Shown in pieces: positions 1 to 5,197 of a stretch of DNA of 5,197 bases. The position numbers were made by a program, and so were the translations under genes. Source of the DNA: Anaerolineales bacterium. Its GTDB lineage: Bacteria; Chloroflexota; Anaerolineae; 4572-78; NAK82. Position 1 is the stretch's first letter. Every line of letters begins with the position of its first letter. Location: contig JAHELX010000482.1 of the NCBI GenBank assembly GCA_024643945.1, positions 1-5,197 on the forward strand. Direction: 5' to 3'. Below the pieces are notes generated by a model. It worked only from the letters and a program-made list of their open reading frames with translations, was not told the DNA's origin and did no database searches.

Positions 1-150
1 GGGGGGAGGCGTGTTCGCTGGAGCGTCCGAGGCCTGGCTCCCCGGCGAACTCTCGGCCGGGTTCGACGGGCCAGAAGACAGAGTTGACTGCGAGCTTGCC
101 GGCGCGTCAGGATCGGTGATTGGTTTTTGATTTTGGTCGTTCATTTTCAT
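1..150 (-). CDS. Unknown protein with Pro/Ser/Ala-rich N-terminus (3' end cut by window edge)
   Basis: An open frame begins with ATG at 150 and stays open to base 1, giving 50 residues with no stop, so the C-terminus is missing. It begins MKMNDQNQKPITDPDAPASS and continues as a Ser-, Pro- and Ala-dominated stretch ending in three prolines. No hydrophobic segment or domain motif appears in the visible part, and a disordered N-terminal tail is the best description. Many bacterial membrane or envelope proteins have such a tail before their first domain or helix, but nothing here proves that. A purine-rich Shine-Dalgarno tract touches the first ATG. A second in-frame ATG at 144 would give a better ribosome spacing, so the true start may be residue 3. 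It follows the 80-residue gene by 36 nt on the same strand, so it is probably the next gene of the exporter operon. I do not recognise the family. Confidence 0.6.
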   Translation of the reverse strand, partial: MKMNDQNQKPITDPDAPASSQSTLSSGPSNPAESSPGSQASDAPANTPPP

Positions 151-160
151 TCCTTCCTTT
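151..160 (-). promoter_or_regulatory. Shine-Dalgarno tract deciding the start of the left-edge ORF
   Basis: On the minus strand the ten bases before the ATG at 150 read AAAGGAAGGA. The distal AAAGG lies 5 nt from ATG 150, whereas the proximal AGGAAGG suits the ATG at 144 with about 7 nt of spacing. Either start is possible. The rest of the 36-nt gap (151-186) is also purine-rich, with no convincing terminator, which favours read-through from the gene before it. Confidence 0.5.
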
Positions 161-186
161 CTATGCCTTTCGGCTCTTTCCTTAAC

Positions 187-429
187 TTACACTATGCTGT
201 CTCCAGGTGAGTTGTCATCCTCAACCCGATCCACCGAGATCAGCGTCAATCCCAGGTCGCGCACTTTGACCAGCAGGCCGTACAGCGCGGGTTGATCCAC
301 CACCGGGCCCGAAAGAATCGTATTGCCGTTCGGCTCAAGCGTGATGGTCATATTGTCAAACCACTCGGACCATTCAGACGGCAGGTGGCCTTTGACGCGG
401 ATGCGATAAGTTGCCTGCGACATAGCCAT
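187..429 (-). CDS. Conserved-looking small protein of unknown function (80 aa), coupled to ABC permease
   Basis: This encodes an 80-residue soluble protein with no signal peptide or membrane segment. The pattern suggests a compact beta-beta-beta-alpha-beta fold: strand YRIRVKGHL (residues 8-16), a turn with two tryptophans (W20, W23), strands at about 27-34 and 36-43, an amphipathic helix at 45-60 (DQPALYGLLVKVRDLG), a strand LTLISVDRV at 61-69 and an acidic tail. I recall similar 70-80 residue hypothetical proteins in Chloroflexota and some Actinobacteria, but no assigned function. The start at 429 is chosen because AGGAAGGG (443-436) lies 6 nt upstream and because this ATG overlaps the permease stop as TGATG. 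The alternative ATG at 423 has a 12-nt spacing. A longer frame extending up to 738 only shadows the permease. The coupling implies matched production with the exporter. An accessory or regulatory role is inference, and a role unrelated to transport is possible. Confidence 0.85.
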   Translation of the reverse strand: MAMSQATYRIRVKGHLPSEWSEWFDNMTITLEPNGNTILSGPVVDQPALYGLLVKVRDLGLTLISVDRVEDDNSPGDSIV

Positions 430-1661
430 CACACGCCCTTCCTGAACTGCCACGCGGCCACGGCGAAGAAAATCAGCGCATACGCCAGCAGAATGGCCGT
501 GGGCAGCCACACCGATTCTAACCCCAACCCTCGAATCAAGATATTCTGGAACCCGCTCATCGCCCAGGCTGATGGCGTCAACCTGCCCAGCGTAGCGAAA
601 GCCTTCCCAGTGCCTTCCAGCGGGAACCACGTCCCGCCAAGCGCCGAGAAAAGGAACATGGCGATCAGCGAGAACAGGATCACCTGCTCTTCGGCTTTCG
701 CCAGCACGCCGATCAGCAGCCCCACCGCCGCCACCCATAGCCCCATAGCCACCGCCACCAGCAGCACGCCGAGCGGTTGGCGCACGTAATCCACGTCCAG
801 CGCCAGTTGCCCGAACACCACCAACAGCAGCGTCTGCAGAAAGACAATCGCGAACATCGCCAGCATATGCCCGGCCACGATTTCCCAGGGTTTGATTGCC
901 GTGGTCATCAGCCGCTGCAGGGTGCGCGTCTTGCGCTCCTGCACCAGGATCTGCGCCGACGTCACCAACCCGAACATGGCGAACATCACCAGGATGCCCG
1001 GCGACGATTGGTTATACGGGTTGCCGCCATACGGGTCGGAGCTACTCATCCGCCTCGGGTCCTGCGCCACTGCCCGCTCCACGCGCACCAGGCTCTGGTG
1101 CGCGTTGGCCTCCCATTCACTCCAGGCCAGTTCGAGCGCGGCGCTCTGCTCTGCAGACGGTTCGATGCGCGCCTGCGCCCCCACGATGTCCGCCGTCTCG
1201 CGGCTGATCTCCAGTGCGCTCATCAACTGGGACACAGGGATGCGCAGCCACTGGTAGAGCGACTGCGCCTGCGTGGAGGTTGCCTCGGCGACAAGTTTCA
1301 GTTGAGGGATCGCTCCACCCGCTGCATCCTGTTCGCTGAACCCGGCAGGGACAACCAACACCCCGGCGACCTCGCCCTTGCGCAGGGCTTCCATCGCGTC
1401 GGGTTCACTCATCGGTATGGGTTTCACTGCGTCTGATGCATCCAGCCTGGCGTAGAGCATCCGGTTAAGCACACCATCCGGCTGCGGGTCCACAACCGCC
1501 AACGGGATGCGATGGTCCGCGTTTTCGCTGCCGCTAGCGCCGCGATATGCGAACCCCATAAAGAACGTGAACGCAATCGGCATGGCGACGAGGAACAGCA
1601 GCGAGCGTTTGTCGCGCAGGATTTGCGAAATGTCTTTGAGCGCTAGATCGAAGGTTCTCAT
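429..1661 (-). CDS. ABC-2 type exporter permease, second subunit (410 aa)
   Basis: This is an integral-membrane subunit of an ABC-2 exporter with the NatB/ABC2_membrane_3-like plan. A short cytoplasmic N-terminus (MRTFDLALKD) is followed by a first helix at about 20-38, a large external domain at about 40-220, and five more helices near 222-242, 263-285, 296-319, 326-348 and 385-405. The cytoplasmic loop QERKTRTLQRLMTTAIKPWE (241-260) is the typical ABC-2 segment after the second helix, expected to contact the ATPase. LTPSAWAMSGFQNIL (361-375) is the usual pattern before the last helix. The protein ends RKGV. The start at 1661 is preferred over an in-frame ATG at 1766: it restores the N-terminus shared with the sister permease, and AAGGA at 1673-1669 gives 7-nt spacing. 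The upstream extension would lie wholly within the previous gene. The gap to that gene is 4 nt. It probably pairs with the other permease; the substrate is unknown. Confidence 0.93.
   Translation of the reverse strand: MRTFDLALKDISQILRDKRSLLFLVAMPIAFTFFMGFAYRGASGSENADHRIPLAVVDPQPDGVLNRMLYARLDASDAVKPIPMSEPDAMEALRKGEVAGVLVVPAGFSEQDAAGGAIPQLKLVAEATSTQAQSLYQWLRIPVSQLMSALEISRETADIVGAQARIEPSAEQSAALELAWSEWEANAHQSLVRVERAVAQDPRRMSSSDPYGGNPYNQSSPGILVMFAMFGLVTSAQILVQERKTRTLQRLMTTAIKPWEIVAGHMLAMFAIVFLQTLLLVVFGQLALDVDYVRQPLGVLLVAVAMGLWVAAVGLLIGVLAKAEEQVILFSLIAMFLFSALGGTWFPLEGTGKAFATLGRLTPSAWAMSGFQNILIRGLGLESVWLPTAILLAYALIFFAVAAWQFRKGV
430..443 (-). promoter_or_regulatory. Shine-Dalgarno site and TGATG translational-coupling junction
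   Basis: AGGAAGGG at 443-436 lies inside the last codons of the second permease gene. Six nucleotides later the permease TGA (431-429) shares its final A with the ATG of the 80-residue gene. A terminating ribosome could therefore restart directly. This site sets the start of the small gene at 429 rather than 423. Confidence 0.7.
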
Positions 1662-1665
1662 AGCC

Positions 1666-2949
1666 TTATCCTTGTGCAAACCGCTTTCTGAACTTGACTG
1701 CGCCGACGGCGAACATAATGGCGCCCATCGCCACCAGCACAACGAACGGCACGAGCATATCGGCAAGCGCCTGGCCGCCCATGACCATGCGCCAACCTTT
1801 GAGCACCCAGCCCTGCGGCGTAAAGTTGGCCATGATGTTAAAGACCGCTGGCATATTCGGGACGGCGACGGTCATCAGGCCGCCCAGAAAGCCGAGTGCG
1901 CACAGCACCCCGCTCAACACGGGCCCCGCCTGCCGGCTGTTCTTGACGAAGGCGATGATCAGCACGCCCAGCCCGCCGGCAGCGATGACCTGACCCGTCA
2001 GCGCAACGGCGGCGGCGAGGGGATCGCCCCAGTTCACGCCGAAGGCCAGGCGACCGGCAACCATCAGCACCAGCCCTTGCAAGAGAACGGTGACGAACAC
2101 GGCCAGGAACTTGCCCGCCAGAATCGCCGTGTGGCTGGTGGGTGTGGTGAAAAGACGGGCGAGCGTGCCTTCCTCATCCTCGCGCAGGATGGACATCATC
2201 GAATACGCGCCAGTGAAGAAGGCGAAAAAGATCATCTGGCCGGTCATCACCATGCCGATCACCTCTTGCAGCGGATTGACAGTTCCAGTCTTGCCCTCGG
2301 CCGGAGCGACCATCACTAGCGCGGCGCTGTCGGGATGATGAAACAGGTTGCGCTGAAAGTCGGTATACCAGGTCTGGTAGGTGGCGATCCAGTGCGGGAT
2401 TTGTGCCGGGTCGGGGGTAATGCCGTTCGCGCGCTGGCGGCTCGTGATGGTGTCCAACGCAATGCCACCGCCCGTCACGCCGTCCAGCAGCGCTGTGACC
2501 ATGTTCTGAGCCACCGTCGGGCCGATGGTCAGCGTCGGGTCGCCGACGATGAGCACCTGCACATCCTTTTTACCATCGAGCAAGTGCGCGGTGAATCCCT
2601 GGGGGATAATCACGGCCACGCCGATTTCCTGGCTATCCACGGCGGCACGGGCAGAGGCTGCGTCGGCGTAGCCGCTGGCGGTGATCCACGATTTGACGCT
2701 ATCGTCAAAGAACATGTTGCGGATGTTCTGGCCGATCGGCACGTCGAGCAGGGTGTCGGCGGGAAGCATATCCAGGTTGACGATGCCCACTTTGACGGCC
2801 GGCAGGGTCGTAGCTCCGCTCGACATACCGCCGAAGGCAAAGTAGATCAGCCCAGTGAGCATCAGAGGCGCGACGAGCATCATCCCGATAGCAAACACGC
2901 TGCGGAACGAACGGGTCATATCCTTCAAGGCAATGTCTAGAGTTTTCAT
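1666..2949 (-). CDS. ABC-2 type exporter permease, first subunit (427 aa)
   Basis: This is the partner membrane subunit of the exporter. It begins MKTLDIALKD, nearly matching the second permease, which points to an old duplication. A helix at about 19-40 is followed by a roughly 190-residue external domain (about 42-227), then helices near 228-252, 278-300, 311-335, 341-362 and 397-417, and a basic tail (KFRKRF). The loop REDEEGTLARLFTTPTSHTA (256-275) is the characteristic ABC-2 cytoplasmic motif, and FTPQGWVLKGWRMV (376-389) matches the family pattern before the last helix. The length suits the large-external-domain NatB-like group better than the shorter DrrB group of roughly 250-280 residues. 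A GGAG Shine-Dalgarno sequence (2958-2955) lies 5 nt before the ATG. It begins 16 nt after the ATPase stop and ends 4 nt before the second permease, so the three subunits should be co-transcribed. Both permeases are intact, suggesting a heterodimeric channel. The transported compound cannot be inferred. Confidence 0.93.
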   Translation of the reverse strand: MKTLDIALKDMTRSFRSVFAIGMMLVAPLMLTGLIYFAFGGMSSGATTLPAVKVGIVNLDMLPADTLLDVPIGQNIRNMFFDDSVKSWITASGYADAASARAAVDSQEIGVAVIIPQGFTAHLLDGKKDVQVLIVGDPTLTIGPTVAQNMVTALLDGVTGGGIALDTITSRQRANGITPDPAQIPHWIATYQTWYTDFQRNLFHHPDSAALVMVAPAEGKTGTVNPLQEVIGMVMTGQMIFFAFFTGAYSMMSILREDEEGTLARLFTTPTSHTAILAGKFLAVFVTVLLQGLVLMVAGRLAFGVNWGDPLAAAVALTGQVIAAGGLGVLIIAFVKNSRQAGPVLSGVLCALGFLGGLMTVAVPNMPAVFNIMANFTPQGWVLKGWRMVMGGQALADMLVPFVVLVAMGAIMFAVGAVKFRKRFAQG

Positions 2950-2965
2950 AGTCGCTCCACTGAGG

Positions 2966-3910
2966 CTAATCCCTGAGCGCCCTTCCCGTTAGATGCAGGA
3001 ACACAGTTTCGAGATTGGGTTCCTGAATGTCAACGGAGGTGATGCGCACACCGGCGTTGGATGCGGCATCAAAGAGGCGCGGCAGGACGCGGTTGGAGTC
3101 ATCCACCAGCGCGATCACTCTGCTGTCGGTGGCGTCAATCCGCGAAACGCCTTCGATCGTCTGCCAGGCCGGGAGCACCTTTCCAGCCTCGGCGTTGAGC
3201 GTCAGGTCAATGCGGGTTTGCTCGCCGACGAGTTGGATGAGTTCGTCGTGCGTGCCGCAGGCGATAACTTTGCCCATATCCATGATAGCGATGTGGTGCG
3301 AAAGCTCTGCGGCCTCTTCCATATAGTGCGTGGTGTAGAGCACGCTCATGCCCTGGCGATTGAGTTCCTTGACGTTGTCGAGGATGTGGCGGCGCGATTG
3401 CGGGTCAATGCCAACGGTGGGCTCGTCCATGATGACGACCGCCGGCTTGTGGAGCAGCGCCACGCCGACATTGACCCGTCGCTGCATGCCGCCCGAATAC
3501 TTGCCGACGCGGTCGTTTTGGCGCTCGGCCAACCCGATGATTTCGAGCACCTCGTCCACACGGGTTTTCAACATCGCGCCGCGCAGGCCGTACATCTTGC
3601 CCCAGAAGATCAGGTTCTCGCGGGCTGAAAGGTCAGGGTAGAGCGCGATGTCCTGTGGAACGACGCCGAGAGAGGCTTTAGCGGATTCCGGCTCGCTGCG
3701 GATGGAATGGCCCATGATGGTGGCGTCGCCGTCTGTGGGAGCCAGCAGACCGGAGAGCATCGAGATGGTGGTGCTTTTGCCCGCGCCGTTCGGCCCCAGC
3801 AGGCCAAAAATCTCTCCCACAGGTACCCCGAAGCTGACGCCGCACACGGCCTGCATGTCGCCAAAGTGCTTGCGCAAATCCTGAGCCTGAATGGCATATT
3901 CGCTGGACAT
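2966..3910 (-). CDS. ABC exporter ATP-binding protein, DrrA/NatA-like (314 aa)
   Basis: This is the cytoplasmic ATPase that should drive the two adjacent permeases. All nucleotide-binding motifs are intact: Walker A GPNGAGKST (39-47), Q-loop Q86, signature YSGGMQRR (138-145), Walker B VVIMDEP (158-164) with catalytic E163, D-loop region GIDPQSR (167-173) and H-loop H195 in TTHYMEEA. The signature has M-Q in place of the more common SGGQ, which is usual in the DrrA/CcmA group. After the core (to about 230), a C-terminal region of about 80 residues ends EPNLETVFLHLTGRALRD, the tail typical of DrrA-type drug, lipid or ion export ATPases. The 314-residue length fits that group. The start at 3910 is well supported by the strong Shine-Dalgarno site GAGGAGGTGA. 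It is the first gene of the putative exporter operon. Family and role are secure; the substrate is not, so I give no gene symbol. Confidence 0.96.
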   Translation of the reverse strand: MSSEYAIQAQDLRKHFGDMQAVCGVSFGVPVGEIFGLLGPNGAGKSTTISMLSGLLAPTDGDATIMGHSIRSEPESAKASLGVVPQDIALYPDLSARENLIFWGKMYGLRGAMLKTRVDEVLEIIGLAERQNDRVGKYSGGMQRRVNVGVALLHKPAVVIMDEPTVGIDPQSRRHILDNVKELNRQGMSVLYTTHYMEEAAELSHHIAIMDMGKVIACGTHDELIQLVGEQTRIDLTLNAEAGKVLPAWQTIEGVSRIDATDSRVIALVDDSNRVLPRLFDAASNAGVRITSVDIQEPNLETVFLHLTGRALRD

Positions 3911-3914
3911 AGAG

Positions 3915-3924
3915 TCACCTCCTC
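3915..3924 (-). promoter_or_regulatory. Strong Shine-Dalgarno site of the ABC ATPase gene
   Basis: The minus strand reads GAGGAGGTGA, a near-complete match to the 16S rRNA anti-Shine-Dalgarno region. The GGAGG core ends 7 nt before the ATG at 3910. It is by far the strongest such site in the window and fixes the ATPase start. Confidence 0.8.
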
Positions 3925-3934
3925 AATTGTCCAC

Positions 3935-3964
3935 AGCATACCACTAAACCAGGCCGGCTGTCAT
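3935..3964 (-). promoter_or_regulatory. Candidate sigma-70 promoter with extended -10 for the exporter operon
   Basis: On the minus strand ATGACA (3964-3959) matches 5 of 6 bases of the -35 consensus. After an 18-bp spacer comes TATGCT (3940-3935), 4 of 6 to the -10 consensus, preceded by TGG, which supplies the TGn of an extended -10. Transcription would start near 3928, leaving a leader of about 18 nt that carries the strong Shine-Dalgarno site. A weaker alternative lies further upstream: TTGTCC and GATTAT (3983-3978) with 18-bp spacing. These are pattern matches only, and vegetative promoter consensus in this lineage is assumed to resemble the standard one. Confidence 0.45.
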
Positions 3965-3967
3965 CTA

Positions 3968-4002
3968 TCGGGAGATATAATCGGGGGTTTAATTTTCGGG
4001 GG
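3968..4002. repeat. Cluster of three TCGGGRG direct repeats upstream of the exporter promoter
   Basis: On the plus strand TCGGGAG (3968-3974), TCGGGGG (3981-3987) and TCGGGGG (3996-4002) occur as direct repeats with periods of 13 and 15 bp, separated by A/T-rich spacers. The last two copies are identical over 7 bp. They lie immediately upstream of the candidate -35 box, where activator sites usually sit, so they may be an operator. Binding by the neighbouring LuxR-type protein is conjecture. Short G-rich words can also recur by chance in G+C-rich DNA. Confidence 0.35.
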
Positions 4003-4060
4003 ACAAGACAGGAAGACACGAGGGCGAGAGAGTCGAGGAGAACTGGGAGAGAAAGGAGAC
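4001..4060 (-). terminator. C/U-rich, G-poor tract after the regulator gene: possible Rho-dependent termination zone
   Basis: Starting 10 nt after the regulator stop codon, the minus-strand transcript over these 60 bases contains 26 C, 24 U, 8 G and only 2 A. Such C-over-G, pyrimidine-rich, unstructured RNA is the known hallmark of Rho loading (rut) regions. No hairpin followed by a U-run is visible between the regulator and the ATPase, so an intrinsic terminator is unlikely. The call is compositional; the tract might instead be only a low-complexity spacer. Confidence 0.3.
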
Positions 4061-4069
4061 TGCTTCGGG

Positions 4070-5197
4070 CTACAGCAGGTTCAGTTCCCTGGCGCGAGCG
4101 ATGGCCTGCACGCGGCTCTGCACGCCCAGTTTGCCGTAGATGGTATGCACGTGCGCCTTGACCGTGCCTACGGCAAGTACTAACCTTTCGGCGATCTGCC
4201 GATTGGACAGTCCCGCGGCCAGCAGGCGGAGGATCTCGAGCTCACGCTGGCTGAGCGGTTCGAGCAGTGTGGAAGGCTGCGCAACTGCACCCGGCGTGCC
4301 TGCACCCCGGGCCTCTGGGCCTTGGAACGCGGCGAGCAGCCGGGTCACGTAGGCAGGAAAGGAAGTGACCTGCGCCAGCAGGCTGGTCATCGCCGCGCCT
4401 TCGTCAACAAAGACGCGCATGTATCCTTCCGGCTCGGCCAGGGCCAGCGTGCGCTTCAGCGTCGCCAGGGCGGTGTCCGGCTTGCCTTGCGCCTGGAGAA
4501 CCAGGCTCTGGCCGATCAGCACTTCGATGACCCGTCCGGTGCGTGCTCCGGCTTCGGCCGCCGCCAACAACCGCTCGAAAAGCCGCGCGGCGTCGTCGAG
4601 CCGGCCCAGGACCGCCAACACCCGCGCCAGGATGATCGCCTCAGGCTCGCGCAGGTAGGCCAGATCGCCCTCCACGCTGAGGTCGGTCCGCCGCACCCAA
4701 GCCGCTGCCGCATCCAGGTCGCCTTGCCACATTCCGAGCCGCGCCTGGTGGGCGCGGATCAGCGACATCCCCCACGGCGACTGTAGCGGCGGCAGGCGGT
4801 CGGCGAGGTCGGTTAACACCTGCGCGGCCCCCACCCAATCGCCCCGTGCGGCCTGGAGCCTCGCCAGGCAAAGGTAACCGGGGACCAAGGTCTCCCAGTT
4901 GCTCCAAAGCCGCGCCAGGTCAATGCCCTGCCGCAGATGCGATTGGGCGCGCTCCAGCTCGTTCCACTCGCACAACACGTCGCCCAACCCGACGTGGACC
5001 ATCCCCAGCAACGGCGACGGTGGGAATGTGCTCTCCTGAGCATACTGAATCGCCTGGTGATAGGTCCTCACCGCCCGGCGCAATCGTCCTTGAATGCTTT
5101 GCATATGCGCCAGATGGCTGAACGACAGCATTACCAGGTGCGCATTGTTGATCGGGCGGCTGAGGGCAATGGTTTCGTCAAACATCTCGCTGGCCAG
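4070..5197 (-). CDS. LuxR-family transcriptional regulator, MalT/LAL-like, C-terminal part (5' end outside window)
   Basis: The frame is open from the right edge to the TAG at 4072-4070, giving the last 375 residues. Residues 313-375 form a LuxR/GerE DNA-binding domain: LSQRELEILRLLAAGLSNRQIAERL, then a recognition helix in VGTVKAHVHTIYGKLGV. Residues 1-255 are alpha-helical repeats of TPR/MalT type, with units such as WNELERAQSHLRQGIDLA (78-95), GDWVGAAQVLTDLA (119-132), GRLDDAARLFERLLAAAE (198-215) and GKPDTALATLKRTLALAE (238-255). These are followed by GYMRVFVDEGAAM (258-270), a sequence found at this place in LAL regulators. Complete family members usually have 850-950 residues, with an N-terminal ATP-binding (STAND) module that senses a ligand, so more than half is probably outside the window. 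The ATG at 5185 is internal, because the frame continues beyond it. It lies on the same strand as the exporter, 159 bp upstream, and may regulate it, though control of other genes is equally possible. Confidence 0.93.
   Translation of the reverse strand: MASEMFDETIALSRPINNAHLVMLSFSHLAHMQSIQGRLRRAVRTYHQAIQYAQESTFPPSPLLGMVHVGLGDVLCEWNELERAQSHLRQGIDLARLWSNWETLVPGYLCLARLQAARGDWVGAAQVLTDLADRLPPLQSPWGMSLIRAHQARLGMWQGDLDAAAAWVRRTDLSVEGDLAYLREPEAIILARVLAVLGRLDDAARLFERLLAAAEAGARTGRVIEVLIGQSLVLQAQGKPDTALATLKRTLALAEPEGYMRVFVDEGAAMTSLLAQVTSFPAYVTRLLAAFQGPEARGAGTPGAVAQPSTLLEPLSQRELEILRLLAAGLSNRQIAERLVLAVGTVKAHVHTIYGKLGVQSRVQAIARARELNLL

Noticed and set aside
165..174. GCC-GAAA-GGC mini-hairpin between the small gene and the left-edge ORF
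   Set aside because: The stem is only 3 bp and is not followed by a U-run, so it is too weak to call a terminator, though the GAAA loop is a stable type.
430..738. N-terminal extension of the 80-residue gene to a 183-residue protein starting at 738
   Set aside because: The extra 103 residues are Gly/Arg/Ala-rich, lie antiphase inside the well-supported permease gene on the same strand, and have no ribosome site advantage. The start at 429 has a Shine-Dalgarno sequence and a coupling overlap.
1662..1766. Upstream start for the second permease (445 residues)
   Set aside because: The added 35 residues are Cys/Ser/Trp-rich and overlap the first permease completely. The start at 1661 restores the N-terminus shared with the sister permease.
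1507..2940. Long plus-strand open frames opposite the permeases (270 and 201 residues)
   Set aside because: They are His/Gln/Arg-rich with no recognisable motif, as expected opposite G+C-rich coding DNA, and they lie across two intact permease genes.
2993..3628. Plus-strand 211-residue open frame opposite the ABC ATPase
   Set aside because: The minus strand carries every ABC motif in order; this frame is its complementary shadow with no domain features.
3953..3958. GCCGGC palindrome inside the promoter spacer as an operator
   Set aside because: A 6-bp G+C palindrome is expected by chance in this composition, and the flanking bases do not extend the symmetry.
3976..3981. Perfect TATAAT on the plus strand
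   Set aside because: No -35-like hexamer occurs 16-18 bp upstream, and a plus-strand transcript from here would only run antisense into the regulator gene with no plus-strand gene to serve.
4322..4786. Plus-strand open frames opposite the LuxR-type regulator
   Set aside because: They show Arg/Gln-rich composition with no motif, while the minus strand gives a full LuxR DNA-binding domain and helical repeats.

Overview
The window is about 60% G+C by eye. Every gene I can support lies on the minus strand, so it reads right to left. Protein style suggests a member of the Chloroflexota, possibly Anaerolineae-like: a large MalT/LAL-type LuxR regulator, a three-gene DrrA/NatA-NatB-type exporter, and a small protein of a kind I recall as common in that phylum. 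This assignment comes from memory of similar proteins. No rRNA or other marker is present to prove it.

Layout in transcription order. (1) 5197-4070: the C-terminal 375 residues of a LuxR-family regulator with a helical-repeat sensor region and a C-terminal helix-turn-helix; its 5' part lies beyond the window. (2) 4069-3911: a 159-bp intergenic stretch. It holds a C/U-rich, G-poor tract just after the regulator's stop codon (possible Rho-dependent termination zone), a cluster of three TCGGGRG repeats, a candidate sigma-70 promoter and a strong Shine-Dalgarno site. (3) 3910-2966: ABC ATPase. (4) 2949-1666 and 1661-429: two ABC-2 permeases. (5) 429-187: an 80-residue protein of unknown function, joined to the second permease by a TGATG stop/start overlap. 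(6) 150-1: the first 50 codons of a Pro/Ser/Ala-rich protein that runs off the left edge.

Genes 3 to 6 are spaced 16, 4, -1 and 36 nt apart, so they look like one operon. The ATPase should energise a membrane channel made of the two different permeases. The substrate cannot be read from the sequence; drugs, lipids, peptides or ions are all handled by this family. The LAL regulator is on the same strand immediately upstream and is a plausible controller, but that is inference from position.

The most open questions are the small coupled protein, the repeat cluster in front of the exporter promoter, and the truncated disordered-start protein at the left edge. I found no CRISPR array, insertion sequence, tRNA, rRNA or defence system here.
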